Positions 1-11,845 of a stretch of DNA of 64,000 bases are shown in pieces. The position numbers were made by a program, and so were the translations under genes. The notes below the pieces were generated by a model. That model was given only the letters and a program-made list of their open reading frames with translations, did no database searches and was not told the DNA's origin. Numbering within the stretch: position 1 is the stretch's first letter; each line of letters opens with the position of its first letter. This DNA comes from Auriscalpium vulgare (Eukaryota; Basidiomycota; Agaricomycetes; Russulales; Auriscalpiaceae): contig JAHBBC010000016.1 of assembly GCA_019915015.1 (NCBI GenBank), positions 558,001 to 622,000 of the forward strand, in the 5' to 3' direction.

Positions 1-310
1 GTGAGCCGGAAGCCGTAGTTAAGATCGGGGGCATCCTCGTATAGCTGTGGATTGAAGTCATCGGGCAGGTCCTTCATTGGTTTCTTGTACGAGTACAAGT
101 ACTCAATGAGCTGTGCCGCGACGTGCCAGTAGGGTGCGTCAGTGACGAAGCAACGCATGTGGATGTTGAACGCACCCTACGTTGTGCGGCGCGAGCGCGA
201 TCCGTGAACCACAGGTTGCTCTCCGCATCGACGTAGGATTCTGTAAGGTGATCAGGGTAGAATTCGGCGGGTGCGCTTGGGAGCGGGCCGTCAAAATGAG
301 AGCGCGACAT
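1..310 (-). CDS. Unidentified protein, 5' part only (runs off left edge)
   Basis: Not recognised. On the minus strand an ATG at 310 opens a 45-codon exon (310-176) rich in acidic and aromatic residues. A canonical GTGCGT intron (175-111, with a CTGAC branch-like site) follows, and a second exon from 110 stays open to the window edge with motifs such as EYLYSYKK and LPDDFNPQLYED. The splice is phase 0. An upstream exon is possible, because the frame stays open 17 codons above the chosen ATG. It lies 126 bp downstream of the short-chain dehydrogenase on the same strand. A diverged, stop-ridden copy of its first exon and intron lies at 2,250-2,470. I infer a small or medium soluble protein; no function can be assigned. 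Confidence 0.45.
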
Positions 311-436
311 GTCTGGACGAGGCGAGGTGTGGACGCGTAAGGCAACCACAACATATACCATGTCACAAACTCATTCGAATCAGTCACAATTTCTGTTCTA
401 ATAGTAATACAAATATTCATCGGTGACATCCCTCGC

Positions 437-1765
437 TCAAGCACTGAATTTCTGACCGACAGCCTGTTCACTGAGCTGCCAAAGCTTCTCTTCCTTTTCC
501 TGTGCAAGATTCCTCTTCGTAAGCAGTCGAATTCGTATACGACCCACAAGGCACATACCGCATCCTTGGCGTACGGAGCCAGCTGCTCATCAGCGTCCTT
601 TCCGTCGATGAGGTATGCTCCAGATTTGTCCTTGAGTGACGGATCGAATGCTGCGATGACCTGCCTACGCTCATCAGCCAGAATCAGACCGAGAGAATCA
701 CAGCGCCCTGATGAAGCACCCACGTAGACGTCCCGGTGCCCAGCGTCTTCCACAGCTCCGGGACCGTTGGTTTTCCCTGTGCGTCGAGCAGTCCGTATCG
801 CTGCAGCTCCGCGTCTGACGAGGCGCCGCCCATCTTCGTCGAGCGCACGAGGCCCGGCGACAAGGAGAACGCAAGCACATCGTGCGCCTTGAACACCTTC
901 GCGAGCCGGCGCGTGTACAGGATGTTTGCCGTCTTCGACGCCGCGTATGCGAGTGACCTGGCTGCGTACGTGGCCAGTCTCTAATTAGCGCGCGCACGCG
1001 GGGAACTGAGGGTAGGCTGGCGGGACGCACTATAGCTCTCCGTCCGCTGTGACCACGGGTCGTCAAAGTTGATATCGCCACCGAAAGCATGCGCACCGCT
1101 CGACACGTTAACGACGCGCGGTGCGAAGTCCTTGTCCTCCTTTGCCGCCTGGAGCACGGCGGGGAAGACCAGCGCGTTAAACAGGAAGTGCCCGAGATGG
1201 TTCGTCCCGATCTGCGTCTCGAAGCCGTCCACGGTCTTCATGAGCGTCAGTGGCTGCGGAGAGCCGGCGTTGTTGACTATCACCTGTAAGCATATTTCAG
1301 CTTGGCATGGGCGGCAGGTAAATGGGGATGAGGACTGACGTGGATTGGGAGGCCGAGAGCGTTGACGTCGGCTGCGGCCTTCCTAACAGAATCCAGCGAC
1401 GCAAGGTCGAGGATCACGCTCTTCAAGTTAGCGGAGGGTGATCCTTTCTTGACGTCCGCGATGGTCTCGTCGATCCTGCGGTCCCAACACTTCAGCTGTG
1501 GCATCCTGTCTGAGCACAGGCTGCTCACTTGGCTTGGCTGCGGCCCGCAAGGATGATAGTATTTGCGTACGGCGCGAGCACCCTGACAGTCTCCGCCCCG
1601 AGACCCTTGGGGCTCACGCCAGTGACGACCACTGCAGCACTTCAGAGTCAGGACAAGACGCATGAAATGGGTGGTGAAGTCGCGTGCACCATTTTTGCCA
1701 CGGATTTGGTCGCGCAAGGCGAAGGCTGCGTCTTCGGCGGTGGTTTCTAGAGTCCAGGTCGACAT
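437..1765 (-). CDS. Short-chain dehydrogenase/reductase (retinol-dehydrogenase-like)
   Basis: NAD(P)(H)-dependent oxidoreductase of the classical/extended SDR type acting on a small alcohol or ketone; substrate unknown. Seven exons (1765-1690, 1631-1529, 1475-1340, 1283-1031, 961-720, 660-559, 499-437) give 324 residues, normal for the family. The nucleotide-binding turn TGVSPKGLG follows a beta strand (VVV) near residue 27, with one residue more than the usual TGxxxGxG, a variant I recall from fungal WWOX/retinol-dehydrogenase-like SDRs. NNAG follows, then NVSSGAH with the catalytic serine, and YAASK provides catalytic Tyr and Lys. The ATG at 1765 lies about 60 bp downstream of a TATATATA box. 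No signal peptide or membrane segment is seen, so a cytosolic enzyme is likely. The model is intact and in frame throughout. Confidence 0.9.
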
Positions 1766-1783
1766 GATTCACTTGATAGAGAA

Positions 1784-1990
1784 GAAAAGATGTTGCGGAT
1801 GGAGTTGACTAGCAATTGGTACTGTATATATACGTGTTGAGTCTTCTGCTGTTCGGATTTGAGCTTACTCACTATATCGGATGTAGAGAGGAAAAGATAT
1901 TGCGGATGGAGTTGACTAGGGAATGGTACTGTATATATACGCGTTGAGTCTTCCGCTGTTCGGAGTTGAGCTTACTCACTATATCGGATG
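1784..1990 (-). promoter_or_regulatory. Tandemly duplicated TATA promoter of the SDR gene
   Basis: Two direct copies of an approximately 107-bp unit (1784-1890 and 1891-1990) lie immediately upstream of the minus-strand SDR start. Each copy carries GTATATATAC (about 1824-1833 and 1931-1940) flanked by matching sequence with only a few substitutions. The proximal TATA is about 60 bp from the ATG, a plausible core promoter distance. The duplication is seen directly; a role in expression is inferred. Confidence 0.6.
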
Positions 1991-2249
1991 CAATTCAAAC
2001 AGCAATCCACTTGTGTCATACGCCTCTTCAGAATGCGATGCGCGATGCGACGCGTTATATATGCCCTAACGTTACAGAAATTAGACCCAAAGGCTTTCCG
2101 GCGATCATACCCTGTGCCTCCCACTCACTTCCACGAGCTCCGTAGGGATGGGCGAAAGCGCTGACGCACGCCATAAAAGCGCAAGGCGCAGTATGCTGAC
2201 GACGGCTCGAGTGTACATGAGAAATCAGCTGCCGAATAGTGGAGGTGGT

Positions 2250-2470
2250 AGGGTGCGTCCTAATGACGAAGCAGTTCATAGGGATATTGAGCGCACCCGA
2301 CGATGTGCGGCGTGAGCGCGATTCTTGAACCACAGGTTTAATGCCCCTCCGCATCGACGTAGAGGTAATCATTCAGGCAGGGTACTCAGGCTTCCTGAGA
2401 ACTCGCCGGCGGATGCGTTTGGGAGCGGGCCGCGGCGGGCCGTCAAAATGAGCTCGCGCGCGCGCGTTCC
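2250..2470 (-). pseudogene. Decayed copy of the gene at 1-310
   Basis: On the minus strand this stretch aligns by eye with 310-140: shared blocks include CATTTTGACGGCCCGC, CTACGTCGATGCGGAG, CCTGTGGTTCA and the region around GGTGCG...CTTCGTCA. It has small insertions and deletions (for example an extra GCGGCCCGC) and in-frame stops, so no open frame follows the intact copy. It probably arose by local duplication followed by decay, since only the SDR gene and its promoter separate the two copies. Confidence 0.6.
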
Positions 2471-2849
2471 ATTCCTCTTTGTATACGTCGCTTCGACTCG
2501 TCCGTCCGATAAGTATGTTTGAATATCTTCCAGTGCCCCTCTGGCGGCCTACCCTTATGCCTACTAATGTTTCTCTGTCGTCACACAAGGTCAAGATCTC
2601 TCGTCTACGCGTACACTTCCCTTCACCCTGCTTCAAATCGCACTGGCCCAGTGTCATCTGGACGGCTACAAGCGCCTATGGTCCATGGAAGCCCGTCAGA
2701 CGTACAAATGATCACCACGCCCCGAAGCTCCGTGCAAGATTAACACAACGACAAGCCATACACAGTCACTTCTCCCACGAAATGACCTCTTCGCCGCCTT
2801 TATAGCGACGTCGCCGACGCTCTTGCACCCTTTGTCCCCAACGCCCGAG

Positions 2850-4003
2850 ATGCTCCTCTTCACCGCCCTACGGCGTATTGGGCGTGGTACCATCTCCGCG
2901 CTCAACGAGAGCGCATTCTTCGTCGGCCTCATGCTCTGGGATCTCTCTCTCGTCGTCGTGAACCTCGTTACCTTCAAGCGCAAAATCGGCCATGTCGTAC
3001 CAGAGGGGCACCCAGGCGCGGGCGGTGTGTGGCCAGAGTACATCCCGCCAGGCGAGGGAGACAGCAGGTGCTCGTGTCCCGCTCTGAACGCTATGGCGAA
3101 TCACGGTGCGTCTCGCCATCTGGTATAACATGCTGAACAAAGAGCTAATGACTACGGGCAGGCATCTTACCACGCAATGGACGCAACATCACGTTCAAGG
3201 AGATGACACGCACAATCCGCACGACGTACAACTTCAGCCCGACGTTCTGCCTGTTCGTCCCGCGAACCATTGCCGGGATCCTCGGGCGCTCGTACTCAAA
3301 GGATACGCTCGACCTGGCCGATATCGACGTACACAATGGCATCGAGCACGACGCTTCGCTGACCCGTATGTCAACCTGTCTCTTCTCATGCTCATTCCAT
3401 AACGCGATTCATCCAGGCGAGGACTCGTTCCACTCTAAATCCCAAGCACTCCCCTCTCCCGCACTCGTTTCTGCACTCCTCCGCTCTGCCACCGGCCCAC
3501 CCCCCAAAGTCCGTTCTGCAGGCAAATCTGACCTCCCAACGACCGCCGAGCGGCGCGTGCCAAGCGACACGTTCCCGACTTCCTCGCCGTACTCGGACGT
3601 CGTGACGCGTGTGGCTGCGGACGCACCCGATCTGGCGCGCACGCTAACGCCGGCAGACTTGTCGCGGCGGCTGGGCGAGCGCAGGCGGGAGGCGAAGGAG
3701 AACAACCCTCAGTACTCGCAGAGCTTCAATCACAAGATGTTTGGCAGCTCTAAGTGAGCACGCGCTGCTGCTCTAACGTGGTGAACGCAACTGACGTGCC
3801 CGCATAGTTCCTCGACGATGCTCACGCTATTCGGCGGCCGCATCGCGGATCTCCATGTTTTCCTGACTGAGGAGCGTCTTCCCGCCGGTTGGGAGCCGCG
3901 GGTACGCGACCAAATGGGCCTTACCATAGGCGCCTTCAATCGCACCGTCATGCGCGTCGAGCTTGGCATCGAGGAGGAGGTCAAAGGGCCGATCCTCCCA
4001 TGA
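2850..4003 (+). CDS. Heme-thiolate (chloro)peroxidase family protein with N-terminal membrane segment
   Basis: Member of the chloroperoxidase/unspecific peroxygenase family, heme-thiolate enzymes that use hydrogen peroxide to halogenate or oxygenate organic substrates. Four exons (2850-3105, 3162-3365, 3417-3753, 3808-4003) sum to 330 residues. RCSCPALNAMANHG holds the proximal cysteine (usual core PCP; here SCP). The distal acid motif EHDASL follows about 105 residues later, as in the family. Before the heme cysteine is a hydrophobic stretch (FFVGLMLWDLSLVVVNLV) rather than a cleavable signal peptide, suggesting a membrane-anchored intracellular form. The ATG at 2850 is the first one compatible with this frame. 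Substrate cannot be predicted. Confidence 0.85.
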
Positions 4004-5777
4004 ACAAGTGATCGGTTTGTATACATTGTCGAGCTTTTCATATGCCTTGATAGCATTCAACATCTATGCGACTTTTCCCGTCTACAAGCTACGAGCGCTA
4101 TTACGCCCACCTCAAACCTCGTGGAATTGGGGTAGCATTGGTGGGCGTGTACCGCGCGCGAAATGACACAGGTTCCGAAGACGGGAGGGACGTCACAGGA
4201 ATGAATACGATGTGTATGATTTTTTCTGTATGATTTTTTCTGTCTGTGTGGGCAGATGCAAACCGGCCAGAGACGTGCTGTACCGGCCATTGAGCCGGTC
4301 CTTTGAGAAGGGCTGCTGGGCAGTGCGATGCAGCGCGTGACGATTGGGTTCTCTTCAAGTGACTGCGCGACTTCCTCGGCAGAGACAGATACGACGAGCC
4401 GACCGTTCTCCGATGGTCTGCAGAATGCAGAGTAAGTCATATTACTTAGCGCTGCCAAGCAGGACGCGCAGATGCGCTAAGGACGAGATAACAACGAAGT
4501 AACCGATAGGCTCCCTGGTTTTCTCTAGCTGGGCGATCCATACGGTTCGGCAACTCTTCTTCGTTCAAACGAGCACATTTGTCACTGACGTATCGTCATG
4601 TTCACGTTACGAACCACCACCACGGAGGTACGCTGCTTCATTCATCGACAAAACCAAGTTAGATTTAGATCGCCTGTTTTTTTTTTCGTCACATGTCTCT
4701 TCGTAGCCTCGTTGTGCAGCCAGACGCCTGTCGTGGGTGAGGGATGACACGCAGGACGCGCGTGTGGGGTGCGCCAAAGCCGAAGGGCACGCGGAGTACT
4801 CGCGGCGCCATCATGGCACAGGGCCGGGGCGCGACCGGAGGCAAATACGGCCTCGGTCAGTACATAGATCAGTGGTGCGATGGTCACAAAGGCTTGAAAC
4901 AGCCGACATAGCTTTCACCGTCCTGCAATTTATGATCCAGGGCTCATCGATGTGCGAATAAGGCCAGGGGTCGTTGTGCGAATAAGGCCAGGGGTCGTTG
5001 TGAAGGGAATCCACGCATGTGGCGCTATCGGACCAAACTTTCTGCCTTCCCAACGAGCGGGACCGTGGTCTGATGGTTCAAACGTTCGTCAGTGATTCCG
5101 GGAAGCTCACTCGCACGAACCTGTGCAGATGATGCTGTATCCAAGATATGGATTAATAAACAAAGGGCAGGGAGTGACAACAATTTGCGAACAACACACA
5201 GTTGTGTACAGAGGCGAAAGCAACGTCAATCATCATCGTACGCAGATCTTACAGCGAGCAAAACAGGCAGCGGCGTAAGCGAGAAAATAAAGAAGACCTG
5301 TCTATGAGGAAAGCCAACATTATCCAAATGGACGGGGAAAAGATTAGTAGGACTATGGACATTCGGTAAAGCACACACATCGTACAAATGAAGAATAAAC
5401 AAGGGGGCATGGAAAATCACAGGAAATGGTACAGGAATCAGAGGGCGGGAGAATTGGAAACGAGGAACGGCGCCAACCATGCGACAAACCTAGGACACGG
5501 GGATAGATAAGATGCCACGACGGACACCGTATTTAAAGAGATGACGGAAAGCCCCAGAAGGAACAGGGTGATACATGATGCGATGTGCTGTCGCATCGCG
5601 GCAGTCAGGATAGTCGTTACAAGCAAGAATTCCCTTCGTGTCCATGTTGATTGCTATATATGACAATTGCAGATCGTGAATGGGTCATCGTCATGCTGGG
5701 ATGCAGGGGAATTGAAAAGATGCAGGCCGTTGATGGGTACCGAAACCAGGAGCGCGAACATCGACGACGCGACCGAG
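4004..5777. other. Intergenic, no supported gene
   Basis: About 1.8 kb between the peroxidase and the convergent Whi5-like gene. Reading frames here are short, lack codon-bias continuity and have no family motifs. A minus-strand frame at 4057-4458 is open for 133 codons, but I see no domain or supporting splice partner. A 24-bp tandem duplication lies at 4951-4998. Confidence 0.5.
4951..4998. repeat. 24-bp perfect tandem duplication
   Basis: The unit tgtgcgaataaggccagggg plus tcgt occurs twice back to back (4951-4974 and 4975-4998) with no mismatch, followed by a partial third start (tgtg). No function is implied. Confidence 0.9.
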
Positions 5778-7983
5778 CTAGAAGTGGGTGAGGTGAATTC
5801 CAGCGCCCAAGGCGGCACCCCCCGCTTCCCCTACCCTGCTCTCCTCCGGCCCGGTCATAGGTTCGTCCTGCTCGTCCTGGAAAAGCTTCCGTGCCGACCC
5901 TGTGCGCAGACCGGGTAGCATTGGCTTCAGCCCGCCATGGCTGCGCTGCGGCATGGCGGCCGGTGATGGCGACACATTGATGAAGTCGTGCAGGTTGAAC
6001 GTCAACGTTCCTGGAGTCACGGGCTGCATATTCTGCGACTTGTGGATAGCAGGAGGTGATGTAGGAGGCGCGGGATGGGCCTGCGCTGGCCGTACATGCG
6101 GAGAAGGGGGCGGCGGCAGGAGCTGCAGGCCCGTGGGCTTCTCCTCTGTGGGAGTGGGAGGCGTGACCTTCGTCGTGGGGCCATCCTCCGGTGCCAGATG
6201 CCGCTTGAGAGGCGACGCTGCCGCGGCACGCGGCAGCTCCAGGTCCTCTGAAGTCTCGATCAACGTCGGCTCCCGAACCAGAGGTCGAGGCGTCGGGCTG
6301 TCCGTCATGGCTGATGATATCGAGGAAATGCTCCCTGTGTTGTCGCGAGCCAACATCCGTTGCGCCAGACCGGGGTCCGGAGGACCTCCGCTGGCGGTCG
6401 GGAACAAAACGCGTCCCTTGGCCTTCAAGTCGTTGCCTCCACCAAGCGTGCGGAACGCAGCGGCATCCTGGGCGTTCCTACTCCGCGTCGTGCTTGGACG
6501 AGCAGGAGAAGGCGACTCGTGTAGGAAATACAGGAGCTTAATGGCTTCCTGGTCTGTGGCGGATGCAGGCCCGCCGTCGGTCGACTGACTGCCCGTCCTC
6601 GGCAGCCCACGGAGGTCCGAACGTGGAGGCGTCGCTGGCCGCGCAGTAGTGAATGAAGACTCCGCAGAGGGAACCATGGTCGTCTGCGCCGATGTCCGAG
6701 CAGAGCTCTGCGCGTATTGGTGCGAGTGCGAAGAGCCAACGTCCGAGCCCGCGGATATACTCGAACGTGGTGAAGTTGCGCCCAGGGTCATGGAGGAGCG
6801 CTGCCGCAGGAGGTGGGTGAGCGTGGCGGCGGCCTTCATGTCGATGTCGACATCTTGGTCGTCCGCGTCCACCAAAGTGGCCTCACGACGCTTGCCCTTG
6901 CCCTTCTTGGACGACTCCTTGCGCTTCCTCGGCTCTTCTCTGCTGGGTTTTGCATGGGCACGAGTCCGTTCCGCGACACTGGAATACGATTGTGAGCCGG
7001 ACCCAGTACGCGTGTGTGAATGACGGGATGACTCGGACGCGTGAGATCCCTTGCGTTGCTTTGGAGTACCATTGGACGACTTCTCTGGAGCGGGGATGGG
7101 AGGGTCGTCCGGATTGTGTATTGTTCTTGCACGCTTGGCTGGCGGCGGGGCAAGAATGGACGCATATAAGCTTTGCGTGCCATTGGCGCTCGATGGCTCC
7201 CTGGCTTGGGCCGCTTGCGCATGATGACCGCGAGAGCTCGATGATGGGATGACAGTTGGCGGCGCCATGGATCCTTTACGCTGTGAAGCTCCTAGGGAAG
7301 GGTTCATGGCGCTGTTCCCCTGTGTGGCCGGGTTGTCGTAATAGTTCGTTCGGACGGGCGCCCAGACGGCAGACGCGTTGTCTGCCGGCAGTTGAGACTC
7401 AAGGTCTCCAATGGAAGCGCGGGAGATGTTGTGCGACGCCTTGTAGGTCGCGTACGAAAGTCGCGCGCGGAGGCCACGAGTGAGCTGCGGAAAAAATTCG
7501 AAAATTAGATATCGACATCGGACCTCGCGTAGAGAAACATAGACGCAAGAGGAGGGTAGAAACACAGTTGTGAGGAGGGCGGACCGCTACCACGCCATCA
7601 ACACTGCGGACTGATGGGCGCTTCGCTCCCCGGATCCCATAGTTTGCTACCCACGAGCAATACAGCAGCGGCGAGACAGTATACGAGTCCAAGTATATGC
7701 GCGCAGTGTCCTGTGGGCACAGGGCAGCAAGAACGCGAGAGAAAACACGCCATCACACGCGACCCGACGCGTACCGCGCGGCCTGGGGGGGGGAGGGAGG
7801 ACATCAACTCACCTTCGAGATTTCCGCCCTTGCGAGAAGCTTCTGGACTGCCCGCTGTCTCTCTTCCCGCTCTGCTGCGTCAATCTCGTTCTGGAGCGCC
7901 GGAGCAGCGCCTGCGAGGGGCTTGGCCTGGAGGAAGGCCATGGGAGGTGATGGGGTCGTTGTCGACGAGGAGGGCGTCGTCAT
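5778..7983 (-). CDS. Whi5/Nrm1-like G1/S transcription repressor candidate
   Basis: Two exons (7983-7813 and 7484-5778) make a 625-residue, mostly disordered Ser/Pro-rich protein. Short conserved-looking islands stand out: an N-terminal charged helix (AEREERQRAVQKLLARAEI), KLLYFLHESPSPARP, GRVLF, and FNLHDFINVSPSP. The last three resemble the conserved motifs of fungal Whi5/Nrm1 repressors of SBF/MBF, which act in the nucleus and are released by Cdk phosphorylation. Many SP/TP sites fit that idea. A KR-rich patch near residue 220 is a likely nuclear localisation signal. The ATG at 7983 is the first in frame after a TA-rich stretch, although the frame is open further 5'. Family assignment rests on motif resemblance only; another disordered nuclear regulator remains possible. 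Confidence 0.5.
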
Positions 7984-9554
7984 AGGCGACAGCAGGGAGG
8001 AATATATACAGCAAAGAAGGGTACGTGTCGATGTCGCCGGGGTGCGGACGCGAGGGCGTGGAGGCCGTGCGCGACAACGGGGACGACGTTGGGGCGAGGA
8101 CTGGACGTGTGGGACGCGGCCGGGTGTAGGGACCCCGTTATGTAAGACGCGTCGCGCGCCGGCCACCGGCCGGCGGTTTCAGCCACTTGCCCCTCAGCGC
8201 TCCGAGCGTGCTCCGCGCCCCCGCCGGCCACGGGACAGGCGGCCGGCCCCTGAGCCAACAAATTTAATTGTCAGATATACCCTGGTCCGTGCGCCCCCGC
8301 CGCATGGCGGCGTCCCAGCCTGCCACGGTGCACCGCTCGCGCGTGTTCGCAGCACACGGATACAGCTGGCTTCCGTAGCGGCGAGCGCGCTTCTTCGCGT
8401 CATCGCCGGCGGGCGGAAGATATCATTGCATGTGGTCTCGGTGGACTCGGTTGGCAATGGGACTCGGGCGAACCAACCGATGGGAACGATAACGTTGTTG
8501 ATGACACGAAATCAGCTGACAGAATAACACTCAGCCTCCTCCAGCTGACACTAGGCAGTGCCGCTGCGACCGACGTCGACGCCGCACTGTTTGCCAAGGG
8601 GACTGGCACGTAGACAGCTCGATGGACATGTGGGAGACGTGTCCATTGCTTGTACCGCGAAGAATGGCGCCCCCGACTCGCTGATGCCAGTGATGGCCCT
8701 TCGCCAGGACTCGTGATCCGCTGGGCAAGGACGCGTCCCAATTGAATCGATCAGCGGGAATGGAACGCTCGGCCGGCCATTACTTATTCAATATTGCACC
8801 TGAAGCATCCGTCCGAATTCGAAACATATCAGACGCTCTTCAACGTCGCGCCCTGGCACGAGCGGCGGCGGCGTCCATGGGGCGGCCTCATCTGTGACGT
8901 ATATCGGCGCCAGAAGGGCCGACACCAGCCGCGTGCTTTCCATTGCTGTCTATTGGCGGCCTGCGTGTCCACGGGCGAGACTCTGACGACAGCTTGCGTG
9001 GCCCAGCCTTTCGTCACGAGAGTCAGCAGTTGGTTTCGTGATTGAGAAGTCTGAAGCGTGCGCGTCAAAGGGCCGGGATACCACCGAATTACCTACTGTA
9101 AAGCCGTCGCAGAGGGAAGGCCAGCGGCGGCAAGCTCGCTCCTTTTGGTATGGCAGGAGATCCATGCCGCTCAGAGATGTATATGCCATTGCGATGCTTG
9201 GTGTCATGCAACAGGCCAAAGTAACACCACCACGTTGGGAGGAAAACTTCTGGTACATATAAACGATCAAAGATGTCGATGACTCGTTGGACGTCTCATC
9301 TGCAGCCTTCTTGTTTGACCCTCTAATTAGATGGTGGATGCTTTTAGCTACTCCATCTCGCTGCGTTAGTGAAAATTTGTATATGATCAGTGGGAACTGT
9401 CCAGCAAATGCGACGCGCCATCAGTGATCCTGATGGAGTCTGTTCTTCGTGTCAGCCTTCGAGCCAACGAATGACGGACGCGCGGACAGAAAGATGCTAC
9501 AGGGAAGTATATGATACATGGGATACGGGGACACACATAGATGAGCTTGTTGTT
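7984..9554. other. Intergenic, no supported gene
   Basis: About 1.6 kb between the start of the Whi5-like gene and the end of the RFC subunit gene, both minus strand. The first several hundred bases are GC-rich and probably hold the Whi5-like promoter and 5' leader. I found no gene, tRNA or repeat I could support. Confidence 0.5.
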
Positions 9555-11119
9555 TTAAAAGCCATCCTCAAATCCTGACATGTCCATGTCATAGAAGAAG
9601 TGCTGCAAACCCAGGTAAGCTGTTATGCATTGCCGCGGAAGAAGATGCTACATACTTTATACAGTGACATAACCTTGACAACCCATGCTTCTAGATGATA
9701 TATCTTCTTGCTGCCAATGCGCATCCGGTTCTCCTGGAGGCATCGCACATAAAATACATTAGATTTCGAGAATTGTGAGGTATCGGGAGCTCACGTAGAT
9801 GGCTGCCCAGTGCATGATGTCCGCTTTTAAGCTCTCATCTACCCCTTGCACCACCCGCTCAGCGACAGTCTACCAGCGTTGTCGGTGAAAAAGGCAAGAG
9901 CTGTTTTCGTACAAGACACACCTTTATAATGATCGTTGGCGGGATACAGTGGCTGAGTAGTTCGTAGAGCTTAGCGCGCACGTCCATGACGCGCTGCGGC
10001 GTTTGCTCCTGCAGTATCATATCTCCAACCTTATGACAGTACGTTTCCCAGTCAGGCTTCGCGATTGATAGAGGGCCGGATAAGTCTGGCCTGTGGTATT
10101 GCGTCAGACAATCTCCGTGAGGAAGGGAGCTGGAGCACGGACGTCTGCATCTTCAGTGCTTCGAACACTAAGATCGCCTTGCGCATGTTGCCATTTGAAT
10201 CCCGGACGATGTCCTCCGCAGCCTCGTCAGGGATTTTACCAGCCCGCGCGGACTGCGCCACGTATTCCAACACGGTCTTCATTTCTTTGTGATTCGGCGC
10301 TGCGACGCGAAGAAGGAGGCAGCGGCTCTTGATGGGGGCAATGAGCCTGCTGGTACTGTTGGCGCAGAGGATGATGCGCATGTTCGACATGTATTTCTCC
10401 ATTGTCCGACGGAGCGCGGCCTGGGCGTCACGAGATAGAGAGTCCGCTTCGTTGATAATGACAACTGGTAGGCAGGGCGTTGGTCACCGTTGTTGTGGCC
10501 GGAGAGAATGCAGCGCACCTTTGAAACGCTGCTTCGCATTTAGGTCGACCTGCTGCGTCTGCGCAATCTCCTTCAGAATTTCTTGAATCACCACCCGGTC
10601 GTAATTTCCGACTTCACTGAAGCGCAGAGCTTGAGACACGTCCTGAGGGATGTAAGATGGGCTGCGCACCTCGGTGTGAGCTCAATGTGGTAGTTACTCT
10701 GGACGATGTTCACGTCGAGTTTCTTCCTCGACGGCGTGAGGAACACACGTTGATCAATTTTCAGCTGTCCGAAGATGTAAGTAGAGTGGTCTTAGACTGA
10801 TTGAGGGCGTCACGCACTTTCTCTACACCAGGACCAAACAGCTCCCTTAATGTACACGCTATGCGTGTCTTCTTTCCAGCTCCAGATGGCCCATAGAACA
10901 GCATGTGGGGGAAGTCTCCCGACGCGGCCTACATTATGTCAGCACTGGTCGATGGGATTCAAGAGTATGCGTACGAGTGATTTGAGGCGCTGCGACAGGC
11001 CCTCATGGTAATGCAAGTCTTTCAAGGTCTTTGGACGGTACTGTTTCGTGGCGAGCTGTCAGCAGTGTTAACTACAGCGCATCTCACGAACTGTGGTTCA
11101 CCTGATCTACCCAGAGCAT
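9555..11119 (-). CDS. RFC5: Replication factor C small subunit (human RFC3 / yeast Rfc5 orthologue)
   Basis: AAA+ subunit of the clamp loader that opens PCNA and loads it at primer-template junctions in the nucleus. Ten exons (11119-11102, 11040-10975, 10928-10818, 10764-10670, 10616-10519, 10464-10143, 10090-9922, 9869-9795, 9733-9674, 9602-9555) give 353 residues, the expected length. The start MLWVDQYRP, the P-loop YGPSGAGKKTR with the double lysine typical of this subunit, the degenerate Walker B NEADSLSRDAQAALRR, sensor-1 CANSTSRLI and the SRC motif IKSRC are all present. The NEAD (not DEAD) box and GKKT loop separate it from RFC2/RFC4. The first exon is only 18 nt. No lesion is seen. 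Confidence 0.95.
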
Positions 11120-11404
11120 CCTAGCTGATTCGTATGACAGTCGCGGTGGTGTTAGAGAGGGGAGACGATGCGCGGGCAGACAGCGAGTTGCGCGTAGCAG
11201 ATTGTCACACGGCGCGTTATGAAGCGCGTTCCCGATGTCACGCCGCTGCCGGTCGGCCGGCCGGGCCGCTCCCACGGCCCATCGACGGAATGCGGGCGGC
11301 CACTGACCGGCTCGCCAACTCCTCCCGTGGGCCTGAGTCAGTGTCAGTCAGAGTCACCGTAGTGTCTCTGCGTTCGAACAACTTTCCCCAATGACTGTCT
11401 CCTT

Positions 11405-11845
11405 TTACATAATGCTTGGCGAAGAATCCTGTTGTTTTCTTTTTTTTTCCCTCATACGCAGTCTCATCTCAAAATGCGCTGCCAACTTGAACAGACCGCC
11501 AATGATATGTAACAGCCGTGTTCTTTGATCTCTGACTGTATCGGTTGTCTCTTCCAGTGCAGTCGCTTGCCCGGATGTCGTGGCTTTGCCCAGAACCATT
11601 GTCAGCCGGGCGATCCTTCGTAGTTCGTACCCTCTCCCCGGTGCATCTGGGCATCCTAATACCCGGCAAACGGCGGTTGCCGCCATCGACCAGGCCGGCG
11701 ATCTACGACTGTTCGTACGACTTTCTGTTCTTGCATGTTCTGTACTATGTTTCCATGAGGCTGTGCTTTGCAGGCTGATCGACTCGCGCCTCAACCGTGT
11801 GTCGCGAGCTGGACTCACAAACAAGGCGAGTATCATATTTGCCAC
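11405..11845 (-). other. Open reading frame of unknown significance
   Basis: A minus-strand frame of 146 codons lies just 3' of the RAI1 gene, overlapping its stop region by 13 bp. Its last ~95 codons (ATG near 11684) look more protein-like than noise, with a basic C-terminal helix (RLRMREKKRKQQ), but no family is recognised and no splice partner is evident. It may be 3' UTR of RAI1. Confidence 0.2.
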
